The notes under the pieces: generated by a model
What the model saw: only the letters and a program-made list of their open reading frames with translations
The model's database searches: none
What the model was told of the DNA's origin: nothing
Source of the DNA: Opitutus sp. GAS368
GTDB taxonomy: Bacteria > Verrucomicrobiota > Verrucomicrobiia > Opitutales > Opitutaceae
DNA: 64,000 nucleotides
Direction of reading: 5' to 3'
NCBI GenBank assembly: GCA_945903465.1
Contig: CAMDOF010000007.1
Coordinates: forward strand, 35,677-99,676
Program-made: the position numbers and the translations under genes
Shown here: positions 56,501 to 63,969 of the stretch, piece after piece
How the letters are laid out: each line of letters begins with the position of its first letter
How positions within the stretch are numbered: the first letter of the stretch is position 1

Positions 56501-57056
56501 CCTCAGCCTGCGGTGCCAGCTGGCGCTGAGCCAGGCCGTCGAAAACTAAACGATCAATCGGGCTCGGCACCACCCCGCCGGCGGGAAGCGCCGCCGAGGT
56601 CGGCGGTAAAACCACCGACGACACCGGCAAAAACGACCAGTGCCCTTGGAAGGCCGCCCCTTCATTAATCCAACGCTGCAAAATATCGACCTCGGCCGGA
56701 GTGAGGCGACCGATTTTCGCCTCAGGTGGCGGCATGACTTCATCCGCATGCGCACTCGTGATCCGGAAGATCAGCTCACTCTCCGCGCTCTTGCCCGGCA
56801 CGATCACCGCCGCCCCGTCCTTCAGGCGAAACGCGCCTTCCCGCGTGTCGAAGCGCAGCTTGGCCTTGCGCGCGCCTTCATCTGGCCCGTGGCAGTGATA
56901 ACACTTGTCCGAGAGAATCGGCCGCACCTCGCGGCCATAATCAACCGGCGCGGCCGCCAACGTGCGTCCGAGCAGACCCAACGCCAGCGCAAAAACGAAA
57001 CGCCCACGTGAATCACGGCGTGCACATACGCGAAAGCAGACGTCCGGGAGAAGCAC
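53577..57056 (-). CDS. PSCyt1-DUF1549-LamG-DUF1553 exported haem protein
   Basis: 1159 residues with a signal segment ([18 protein letters not shown]). PSCyt1 has CYHCH at 52-56 and [31 protein letters not shown]. DUF1549 has [41 protein letters not shown] and a terminal [13 protein letters not shown] haem motif. A Val/Ala/Pro-rich linker of about 65 residues (near 500-560) leads to a LamG-type lectin domain ([50 protein letters not shown]). DUF1553 follows ([41 protein letters not shown]). The architecture suggests a surface or periplasmic sugar-polymer-binding haem protein. Confidence 0.9.
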   Translation of the reverse strand: [1159 protein letters not shown]

Positions 57057-57456
57057 ACTCCGATCGGAACCAAACCCACGCCGTTGTCACGAAAATTTTC
57101 TCGCTCCGGTCGAACTCGCCCCGCCGGCCACGAAATATTCCGGGGCCGTCCACTCCCCGCCTCATCTCGCGTCCCGCCCACGCCGCCTCGGCCACCGCGC
57201 GCCGGCCCACCGCCCCACCCCGCTGCGCCCTCGCATCCGCCCAGCCTCCGGTTAACCACACTCTACACAGTCCGCCGGACGTTACTTCATCGGCACCCGC
57301 CTCGCATCCGCCCAGCCTCCGATTAACCACGCTCTACCACCACCACCAACCCGACCACCGGCGCACCCGAGCAGCATCGCCGGTAGCCCGAATACTCTCC
57401 AAAAAATCAACTCGCCGCGCCTCCTCCCACGATTATCTTCGTTTTTTTATTAACGT
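57057..57456. other. Divergent promoter region with direct repeat
   Basis: A 400-bp gap between the leftward PSCyt gene and the rightward lipoprotein gene. It contains the 35-bp repeat at 57230 and 57301. The 30 bases before the lipoprotein start are AT-rich (CGTTTTTTTATTAACGT) and could include a -10 element. No complete promoter was recognised. Confidence 0.4.
57230..57335. repeat. 35-bp direct repeat, 71 bp apart
   Basis: CTCGCATCCGCCCAGCCTCCG then (G/A)TTAACCAC(A/G)CTCTAC occurs at 57230-57264 and 57301-57335, with two mismatches. Each copy contains GTTAAC or ATTAAC, unusual in this GC-rich surrounding. Confidence 0.9.
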
Positions 57457-57816
57457 ATGATCGCCCGCCTCGCCTTCCTCCTCTGCACGCTTTTACTCGC
57501 CGGTTGCGGCCGCCCCTCTCCCGTCGGCCACTACGAAACGCAGGGTAGCGAAAAACAGTTCAAGATGACCCTCGACCTTCGTGACGACGGCCGCGGCGTC
57601 TTAAGCGTCACCGCCAATCTCGGCCGTCCCGAACTGAACCAATCCGTCGTCACCAAAATGGCCCTGCCCTCCGCCACCTGGTCCCAAGAAAACACCGAGA
57701 TCGTCCTCTCCGGCACCTCTACCGATCAAAAAAAACAGATCCACCGCTTCACCCTTCAAGAAAACCGCGATCTTATTTGGAAAGAAAATGGGGCCCGCTT
57801 TTACCGCTCACGCTAG
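57457..57816 (+). CDS. Small predicted lipoprotein
   Basis: 119 residues. A signal peptide II ends in the lipobox LLLAGCG (Cys near residue 17). The mature part is rich in beta-strand patterns with polar turns (VGHYETQGSEKQFKMTLDLRDDGRGVLSV, ENTEIVLSGTSTDQKKQIHRF), resembling a small beta-barrel of the lipocalin or META kind, but no family is recognised. It would be anchored in the inner or outer membrane facing the periplasm. Its own transcription is likely; the 32-residue ORF follows after 95 bp. Confidence 0.75.
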   Translation: MIARLAFLLCTLLLAGCGRPSPVGHYETQGSEKQFKMTLDLRDDGRGVLSVTANLGRPELNQSVVTKMALPSATWSQENTEIVLSGTSTDQKKQIHRFTLQENRDLIWKENGARFYRSR

Positions 57817-57911
57817 CCCCAAAACGACAAATTTGTTTAAGATCCAACTCATTCGTCGTCTTGACTCCCCTCGCCCCCTCTGAAACATCGACCCTTCAAT
57901 CTTAAAAAAAC

Positions 57912-58010
57912 ATGGGCCAACAACTGAACAAGTACATCAAACGCAAACGCCGAGCCGCCTATCTGAAGCGCAAAAAAGAGCGCACGAAGGTCGTTGCGAA
58001 GAAGAAGTAA
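57912..58010 (+). CDS. 32-residue basic small protein
   Basis: The frame encodes 32 residues beginning MGQQLNKYIKRKRRAAYLK and ending KKK. Fifteen of 32 residues are Lys or Arg, with a helical heptad-like spacing, and no Cys, Trp, Asp or Pro. It begins after an AT-rich run (CTTAAAAAAAC) and is followed at 58045 by a strong terminator, so it looks like a complete transcription unit rather than chance. Similar very short Lys/Arg-rich frames occur in related genomes as far as I recall, but I cannot confirm this here. A ribosome- or nucleic-acid-associated role is a guess from charge. Confidence 0.6.
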   Translation: MGQQLNKYIKRKRRAAYLKRKKERTKVVAKKK

Positions 58011-58044
58011 GCGCCTCCGCTCTCTCTTTTCCACGCGTCGTCTG

Positions 58045-58071
58045 CGGCCCCGACCTTTCGGGGCCGTTTTT
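58045..58071 (+). terminator. Strong Rho-independent terminator
   Basis: A 9-bp perfect stem CGGCCCCGA / TCGGGGCCG (58045-58053 with 58058-58066), a 4-base loop and TTTTT. It follows the small basic ORF by 35 bp and precedes rimO by 41 bp. Confidence 0.85.
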
Positions 58072-58111
58072 GCTTTAGCCGATTCCACCACTCCGGCGGC
58101 CACGTCCTCGT

Positions 58112-59527
58112 ATGATTAAAGTCAGTCTCATCTCTTTGGGTTGCGCCAAAAATCTCGTCGATTCCGAGATCATGGTCGGGCACCTGCTCCAAGCCGGCAT
58201 GACGATCATTCCCGAGGCCGAACAGGCGGACGTCGTGATCGTCAACACCTGCTCCTTCATCGACTCTTCCAAGGAGGAATCCATCGGGCACATCCTCGAG
58301 GTGCACCAAAACCGCGGCATGAAAAAGCGCCGCCAACATCAGAAACTTATCGTGGCCGGCTGTATGTCCCAGCGGTTCTCAAAAAACCTGAGCACCGAAC
58401 TGCACGACGAAGTCGATGCCTTTATCGGTCTCGACCAAGTCACGAAAATCGGCCCGATCATCGAGGAGATTTATGCCAAGGAGCGCGGTGCCCACGAGGC
58501 CCCCGCCTCGTTCATTGAGGGCCGGTCGACTTATATCCCCGACTACGACACCCCTCGATTCCGGCTCACCCCGAAGCATTTTGCGTACATCAAAATCGCC
58601 GAGGGCTGCAATCACCCGTGCACGTTCTGCATCATCCCGCAGATCCGCGGGCGGCACCGCAGCCGGACCGTCGAGAGCGTCGTCGCCGAGGCCCGCCAAC
58701 TCGTGCGCGAGGGCGTCCGCGAGCTTAACTTAATCTCCCAAGACACCACGTTTTTCGGAATGGATACCTGGGCCGAACGCCCCAATCCCCGCACGCCGGT
58801 CGACTCCTCCCGCGGCACCGCCCTGACGACGTTACTGCGCCAACTCAACGCCATCGAGGGCGATTTCTGGATTCGTCTCCTTTACACCCATCCCGCGCAT
58901 TGGAGCGACGAACTGATTCGCACCATCGCCGAGTGCCCGAAGGTCGCCCGCTACATCGACATCCCACTCCAGCATATCAGTGATCACATGCTCGGGCTGA
59001 TGCAGCGTGAAACCTCTTCCGCCTACATCCGCGATCTCATCCCGCGGATCCGACGCGGCATCCCGGGTATCGCCATCCGCACGACTTTTATTGTCGGCTT
59101 CCCCGGAGAAACCGAGGCCGATGTCGACGAGCTCAGCGCCTTTATCCAAGAGACAAAATTCGAACGTCTCGGCGTTTTCCGCTATTCGCAGGAAGAGGGT
59201 ACCCGCGGGGCGAAGATGGAAAATCAGATTGCTCCCAAAATTAAAGAGGCCCGCTGGCATCGCATCATGAAACTCCAGCGCGAGATCGCCGCCGAGGTCA
59301 GCAAGAGCTTCGTCGGTCGCACCCTCCGCGTCCTCGTCGAAGAACCAGGCGTCGCCCGCGGCGAGGCCGACGCTCCCGATATCGACGGTCGCATCTACCT
59401 GCCCATCACCGTGCCCGTCGGCGACTTCGCCAACGTCAAAATCAACGGTTACGAAGACTACGATTTGCTCGCCCTGCCTGTCGGCCAAGAACCGCTCACG
59501 CGTAAAGTTGCCAAGCAGGCGCAATAA
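58112..59527 (+). CDS. rimO: Ribosomal protein S12 methylthiotransferase RimO
   Basis: 471 residues. The UPF0004 domain holds the three cluster-binding cysteines in SLGCAKNLVDSE, VVIVNTCSFIDSSKEESI and IVAGCMSQR. The radical SAM domain has CNHPCTFCIIPQIRGRHRSR, and the TRAM domain is at the C-terminus (VGRTLRVLVEE...). SFIDSSKEES and the short CIIPxIRG motif separate RimO from MiaB. It adds a methylthio group to Asp88 of ribosomal protein S12. It begins just after the terminator, so it has its own promoter or read-through. Confidence 0.96.
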   Translation: MIKVSLISLGCAKNLVDSEIMVGHLLQAGMTIIPEAEQADVVIVNTCSFIDSSKEESIGHILEVHQNRGMKKRRQHQKLIVAGCMSQRFSKNLSTELHDEVDAFIGLDQVTKIGPIIEEIYAKERGAHEAPASFIEGRSTYIPDYDTPRFRLTPKHFAYIKIAEGCNHPCTFCIIPQIRGRHRSRTVESVVAEARQLVREGVRELNLISQDTTFFGMDTWAERPNPRTPVDSSRGTALTTLLRQLNAIEGDFWIRLLYTHPAHWSDELIRTIAECPKVARYIDIPLQHISDHMLGLMQRETSSAYIRDLIPRIRRGIPGIAIRTTFIVGFPGETEADVDELSAFIQETKFERLGVFRYSQEEGTRGAKMENQIAPKIKEARWHRIMKLQREIAAEVSKSFVGRTLRVLVEEPGVARGEADAPDIDGRIYLPITVPVGDFANVKINGYEDYDLLALPVGQEPLTRKVAKQAQ

Positions 59528-60040
59528 ATCAGCCCGACTGTTCTGCGTCATCGCCCCAGGCCCCCGCACCCGGATCCGACGATAATCGATTCCCCGTGCT
59601 CGCACCTTGCGAGCGTTTACCCCAAGCCCACGCACAAGGATCCGGCCGCCGCCAAGTGCGTCGCGAACCGGCCCCACGCCGTCACCGCCTCGTCTACCCA
59701 CCGACGCGACCCCACCCGTCCCACCGGCCCCAGCCCCGCTTCTCCGCGGCGCGCCCGCCGCTCGCTCCGCGCGCGCCAGCAAAGGCCGCGCCTATTAAGC
59801 CGATCAATTGTGCGCACGTGCGCACAATTGGAAAAACCGCAAACTCGCGCACCCTCTCGGAGCTGCTCTGCTCAACCACAAAAGATCTTCACCCGTCCCC
59901 GTTTTCCTCCGCGCAAATCGACGCCCTTCAACCGCACCGAACCGCGGCGCCCCATCCTCAAGAAATCAGCGCCCGCTCCCCCTCCCCATCCACCTTGGCC
60001 CGCGTCCGCCGCCCCACCGCCGCGACCACGCCCACCCGCA
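59528..60040. other. Intergenic with 26-bp perfect palindrome
   Basis: A 513-bp gap between the convergent rimO and selO genes. Apart from the palindrome at 59805-59830 it is C-rich, with no gene recognised. The palindrome could serve both genes as a terminator stem but lacks a T-run on the plus strand. Confidence 0.5.
59805..59830. promoter_or_regulatory. 26-bp perfect palindrome
   Basis: CAATTGTGCGCAC followed directly by its exact reverse complement GTGCGCACAATTG, with no spacer. It is followed on the plus strand by GAAAAACCGC. The symmetrical, gap-free form fits a dimer-binding operator; as RNA it could not form a hairpin loop without melting its centre. Confidence 0.6.
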
Positions 60041-61546
60041 TCAAGTCCCACAAAAAGTCTGATACCCAGCGCCACCGTCGGGCGCCGGGGCCCGATACTC
60101 TGGCGCCACTCGCGAGTGGTCGTAGGGCGCCACCACCACATCGAGCAAACGCTCCAGGTCGCGCATCTCCCCGACCTCCGCCGCCGCGAGGGCCGCTTCC
60201 ACCAAATGATTCCGCGGAATAAACGCCGGGCAGTGCGCGCACCGGAGGGCCCACGCCGCGCCCGCTGATTCCACCTGCCGCCCCAGGCGCGCCCGCCAGC
60301 GCGCCTCCCAGCGCCGCCAGCCTTCATCCGGACTCGACGCACCGACCTCCTCCCCCGCGCTCCGCGCCAACTTCGCAAACGTATTCGTGAAATCAGCCTT
60401 CGTCGTCTGCATCCACGCCAACAAATCCTCAACCAGAATCCCATCCTCAAGCTCTTCATTAAACAAACCAAGCTTGCGGCGCATCCCCGCCAGCCACTGC
60501 GTCTGGAAAATTACCGTAAATTTCTGAATCGCCTCGTTCGCCAGCGCAATCCCCACCGGTTCCTCCGCGTGCAGCCGAGGCAATAAGGCCTCCGCCAAGC
60601 GAGCTAGATTCCACTGCGCAATCCGCGGCTGCTGCCCAAACGCATAACGCCCATGCCGATCAATTGAACTAAACACCGTCGCCGGATCATAATGATCGAG
60701 AAAGGCGCAGGGCCCGTAGTCGATCGTCTCACCCGAGAGCGCCATATTGTCCGTGTTCATCACGCCATGCACGAAGCCGACCAACATCCACTTCGCCAAC
60801 AAGCTCGCCTGCCTCGCCACCACCGCTGCAAATAACGCTAACGCCGGATTGGCCGCTCCCCGATGTTCCGGATAATGGCGCCACAGCGTGTAATCAATCA
60901 GCGCCTTCAAACCCGCCTCGTCCGGACCCGCCGCCGCCCCGACAAACGTACCGACCCGAAGATGACTCGCCGCCACCCGCGTGAGCACCCCACCCGGCCT
61001 CGGCTGACCTCGCCAGATTTCTTCCCCTGTCGCCACCACCGCCAAACTCCGCGTGGTGGGAATCCCCAGCGAGTGCATGGCTTCGCTCATCACATACTCC
61101 CGCAGCATCGAAACCAGCGTCGCCCGCCCATCGCCGCGCCGCGAAAAGGGCGTCGGCCCCGCCCCTTTTAACTGAATATCAAAACGCTCACCGCGCGCCG
61201 TCACATGCTCTCCCAATAAAATCGCCCGCCCGTCCCCCAAGGTGGTCAGGTGCCCAAACTGATGCCCCGCGTACGCCTGCGCCAGCGGGGCCGCTCCTGC
61301 CGGCAGGCGATTACCCACCAAACTCGCCATCCCCACCCCACCGGCCAACGCGTCTTCCGCCAACCCCAGCTCCCGCGCCAGCACCTGATTCAAAATCACC
61401 CACTTCGGCGCTCCCACCGGCGTTGGTGCCACGCCCACATGCAACCACGAAGGGAGCTGCGCATAGGTGTGTTCCCACCGCCAGCCCACCTCCCGTGCCG
61501 GCGTCGTCAGCGACGCCTCGTCCCCTTTCGCTCCCGAATTAGCCAT
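60041..61546 (-). CDS. selO: Protein adenylyltransferase SelO (YdiU family)
   Basis: 501 residues, full length. Family blocks are YAGHQFGHLTTLGDGRAILLGEH, FDIQLKGAGPTPFSRRGDGRATLVSMLREYVMSEAMHSLGIPTTRSLAVV, VAASHLRVGTFV, VGFVHGVMNTDNMALSGETIDYGPCAFLDHYDP and the C-terminal Cys motif ending TFCGT. SelO is a pseudokinase that transfers AMP to Ser/Thr/Tyr of proteins in oxidative stress. In many animals the penultimate position is selenocysteine; here it is Cys. The ATG at 61546 is the natural start (MANSGAKGDEAS). Confidence 0.95.
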   Translation of the reverse strand: MANSGAKGDEASLTTPAREVGWRWEHTYAQLPSWLHVGVAPTPVGAPKWVILNQVLARELGLAEDALAGGVGMASLVGNRLPAGAAPLAQAYAGHQFGHLTTLGDGRAILLGEHVTARGERFDIQLKGAGPTPFSRRGDGRATLVSMLREYVMSEAMHSLGIPTTRSLAVVATGEEIWRGQPRPGGVLTRVAASHLRVGTFVGAAAGPDEAGLKALIDYTLWRHYPEHRGAANPALALFAAVVARQASLLAKWMLVGFVHGVMNTDNMALSGETIDYGPCAFLDHYDPATVFSSIDRHGRYAFGQQPRIAQWNLARLAEALLPRLHAEEPVGIALANEAIQKFTVIFQTQWLAGMRRKLGLFNEELEDGILVEDLLAWMQTTKADFTNTFAKLARSAGEEVGASSPDEGWRRWEARWRARLGRQVESAGAAWALRCAHCPAFIPRNHLVEAALAAAEVGEMRDLERLLDVVVAPYDHSRVAPEYRAPAPDGGAGYQTFCGT

Positions 61547-61699
61547 CTCCCAAACTCGCCCAATCTGCCACCCTCGTCGAGCCCGCGCGCTCCCTCAGAT
61601 TAAAAATCCCCAAAACCGCCCACCCCGCCGTCGCCGCGGCCACCGTCCTAAAAATTATTCGCCCCCCCCACTCAACCGCACACCTCCCCACCGCGCGCA

Positions 61700-61770
61700 G
61701 ATCTCAGCCCATCCCTTTCGACTTCAACATCGCGCGGATCTCAGCCCATCCCTTTCGACTTCAACATCGC
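61700..61770. repeat. 34-bp tandem duplication of a gene tail
   Basis: GATCTCAGCCCATCCCTTTC through ACATCGC occurs at 61700-61733 and 61737-61770 (period 37). The second copy is the last codons and stop of the small gene at 61741 (…MLKSKGMG stop); the first copy repeats them just beyond the stop. Confidence 0.9.
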
Positions 61771-62070
61771 CGCGAGCTCAGCCGCATCGATCTCCCCTTT
61801 AATCGTATTCAAATGACTCAGCACCACCATCCGATCCTCCGGCCCACAACTGGAAATCTCAATCATCCAGTCCTCGGCTTTCGCCGCCGTCACGATCACT
61901 TCATCACTCCACGCGATCACTTCCGCCGCTTCCACGAAGCCTTGGGTAATCCCTTGAATAAAATACGCTGCCTTTGTCCGATAGTTCATCTCCCTACTGT
62001 TCAGATGGACTTCTGCCTGCCAAGTGCGAAAGCCGCCCGCAACCGCGGTCTCCGCAAATAATTCGCCCAT
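61741..62070 (-). CDS. Small hypothetical protein
   Basis: About 109 residues from ATG 62070, chosen because GGAAAG lies just upstream; GTG 62103 in the same frame would add 11. No family is recognised. It is moderately acidic with predicted helices and strands (FRTWQAEVHLNSREMNYRTKAAYF, AAEVIAWSDEVIVTAAKAEDWMIEI, EIDAAELAAMLKSKGMG). It has no signal peptide, so it is presumably cytoplasmic. Its 3' end is tandemly duplicated beyond the stop. Codon use and amino acid composition look like real coding sequence. Confidence 0.65.
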   Translation of the reverse strand: MGELFAETAVAGGFRTWQAEVHLNSREMNYRTKAAYFIQGITQGFVEAAEVIAWSDEVIVTAAKAEDWMIEISSCGPEDRMVVLSHLNTIKGEIDAAELAAMLKSKGMG

Positions 62071-62103
62071 CCAGCTTTCCCCGACGCTATAAAATAAAAC
62101 CAC

Positions 62104-62658
62104 CGCCCCCGCGCCAATCCGATTTCATTCCTCGCAGTTTCTCGCGATGACGCACGGCAAGGCGGGCCGCCCCCCTCGCGCACCCCAAAGAGCTCGCGCG
62201 AATCCCCCGCCAAAAAAATATCAAGTCCGCCTCCCGGTGCGACCGGCCCCCAAAAAAAGCCACCTAATCCGACACCCTTTTTTCACCTAACCAGCCGAAA
62301 GCGCGCACACCAGAACACGCCAACGCGAGAACGCCCCCCGCCGCGCGCCGCCTCCCGGTGCCCCCACCCCCAAAAAAAGCCACCTAATCCGACACCCTTT
62401 TTTCACCTAACCAGCCGAAAGCGCGCACACGCGCGCCCCAACCCCAGGAGAAAAGACCTCACCCCCCCCCCGACCAAAAGCGCCAGCACCAGTACCGCCC
62501 CCGCCCTCCGCTCAGCGGTGCGTCCCGACCAGCCCCCAACCACTCCCCGCCCCCCGCCACTTCCTCACGCCCCGCCCGCCCGCCCGGGTGGCCAACAGCT
62601 CAACGACGTCCGCGATTTTCCGCTTCTCTCCCCTTTCTCCCTCTCCTACCACTGACCC
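62104..62658. other. Repeat-bearing intergenic region
   Basis: A 555-bp gap between a leftward and a rightward gene. It is dominated by the 120-bp duplication at 62229-62430; the remainder (62430-62650) is C-rich without recognised signals. Confidence 0.5.
62229..62430. repeat. 120-bp tandem duplication
   Basis: A 64-bp block is identical at 62247-62310 and 62367-62430, and GCCTCCCGGTG precedes both (62229, 62350). The block contains CCCCCAAAAAAAGCCACC, TAATCCGACACCC and TTTTTTCACCTAACC, so an A7 and a T7 run bracket 17 bases. Sequence between the blocks has diverged. The A7/T7 context gives a local bend and could be a regulatory site. Confidence 0.9.
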
Positions 62659-63309
62659 GTGCAGACCATTGACGAACTCCAGCGCCTCACTTCGCCCGCT
62701 CCTCAACCACAGTCACTCGCCTGGCAGGGTTCTACTCTTTGGATGGGCTCCCGGGCGACACGCCTCATCTACGCGCTCAACCCCACCACCTGGCAGGTCA
62801 GTCGCCAATTCACCGCACCCGGCACCCCTTGGGGAATGACCGCCGTCGGACCCGAATTACGCGTGCTCTGCGGGGAGACCGCCTCCGACCATCGCATCAT
62901 TCGCCGCTGCCTGCCCGACCAGGGCTTCGATCTCCATTCACTGATCCCTTGCCCCGATGACACCGGTTCTCAGCTCGGCTACGATGGTCAAAACCTCCAC
63001 GTCAGCCAGTGGTACCCCAAAAAAATACTCACCCTCGACTTGGCCGGTAACATCATGCGCACACTCGCTCTTCCGCACGGGATCTGCGGTCAGGTGTTTG
63101 TCGACCGCGCTCTTTACCTGGTGACGACCGACGCGGAAGAGACCGACGAATACTGGCTAACCAAGGTAACCTTCGGCGCCGGCCCGCCCGAGATTGCGGA
63201 TATCGCGCGGATCCCGTTTGCCGCGCGCGCCCTCGCCCACGATGGCACCCGTTTCTGGACAAATCATCGCGAGCAAAATCAAATCGTCGCGTTTAATCCC
63301 CGCAGCTAA
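62659..63309 (+). CDS. Beta-propeller-like protein of unknown function
   Basis: 216 residues from GTG 62659. Repeated blade-like strand patterns are seen: SLAWQGSTLWMGSRATRLIYALNPTTWQV, LGYDGQNLHVSQWYPKKILTLDLAGNIM and ALAHDGTRFWTNHREQNQIVAFNP. These resemble YVTN/glutamine-cyclotransferase-type propellers, but the length allows only about five blades. No signal peptide, so cytoplasmic. No catalytic residues are recognised, and the neighbours do not suggest a role. Confidence 0.6.
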   Translation: MQTIDELQRLTSPAPQPQSLAWQGSTLWMGSRATRLIYALNPTTWQVSRQFTAPGTPWGMTAVGPELRVLCGETASDHRIIRRCLPDQGFDLHSLIPCPDDTGSQLGYDGQNLHVSQWYPKKILTLDLAGNIMRTLALPHGICGQVFVDRALYLVTTDAEETDEYWLTKVTFGAGPPEIADIARIPFAARALAHDGTRFWTNHREQNQIVAFNPRS

Positions 63310-63310
63310 T

Positions 63311-63500
63311 CGCCCCGCCCGCCCGCTCGCCTGTTCGCCGCACCGGCTCGCGACCTCCCCGCTCCCGCGCTCTTGCCCCCATCGCCCCGCCCGCCCGCTC
63401 GCTTGTTCGCCGCACCGGCTCACTGCGACCTCCTCCCCGCTCCCGCGCTCTTGCCCCCATCGCCCCGCCCGCCCGCTCGCCTGTTCGCCGCACCGGCTCA
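63311..63500. repeat. 72/78-bp tandem repeat, about 2.5 copies
   Basis: CGCCCCGCCCGCCCGCTCGC starts units at 63311, 63383 and 63461, each followed by TGTTCGCCGCACCGGCTC. The second unit carries a 6-bp longer segment. It begins one base after the stop of the propeller-like gene. Confidence 0.9.
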
Positions 63501-63624
63501 CTGTTCTGCGTCGGGCTATTCCCTGAAAACGGATGCCGTTTTTTTCTCAATGATGGCGGCCGTGATCCTATAATCTCCGGGCCAAGCGTGGTGCAAAATA
63601 GATTCATGCTTTCTCCGACCTCTG

Positions 63625-63724
63625 CGTGGTGTCCCGTCTCTGCGGTGCAACCTTCAGTTCAGCGCCGTCACGGCGAGGCGGCGTGAGCGGTTCCGTGGTG
63701 TCCCGTCTCTGCGGTGCAACCTTC
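63625..63724. repeat. 31-bp direct repeat, 69 bp apart
   Basis: CGTGGTGTCCCGTCTCTGCG plus GTGCAACCTTC occurs identically at 63625-63655 and 63694-63724. The phrasing resembles the start of common intergenic repeats found near genome ends of operons in related bacteria, but no family name is assigned. Confidence 0.85.
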
Positions 63725-63969
63725 CGTGCAGGCGCCCCAGCCTTTGACACCGCCGAGACCCGGCAAAAACGCCGAGAATACCCAAGGCAGTTTGGCAAAA
63801 AAATTTTGGGGGCAGAAAATTCCGGTCAGAGGTTGAAGAATTTTTCTGACTCCATCTTTCTGCCAAAAAGAGTGGCGGTTTAAGCCCAAGCCCCAACCAG
63901 GCCGGAGGATGGGGGCATTATTCCTCTGTCCCCATTCCTCGGTCATACCGCGCGCTCCTCCCATTTATC

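Larger units (their letters stand above)
63310..63969. other. Intergenic with two repeat sets
   Basis: A 660-bp region up to the last start codon. It carries the 72/78-bp repeat at 63311 and the 31-bp repeat at 63625. The 63740-63960 part is more AT-rich (GCAAAAAAATTTTGGGGGC), and could hold a promoter of the final gene. No gene is supported. Confidence 0.5.

Noticed and set aside
57861..57889. TTGACT promoter for the 32-residue ORF
   Set aside because: The -35 is good but the sequence at the right distance (AACATC) is a poor -10, so it is not listed as a feature.
62247..62430. Terminator pair from the A7/T7 blocks
   Set aside because: The A7 and T7 runs could pair, but no GC stem lies between them, so it is not a normal Rho-independent terminator.
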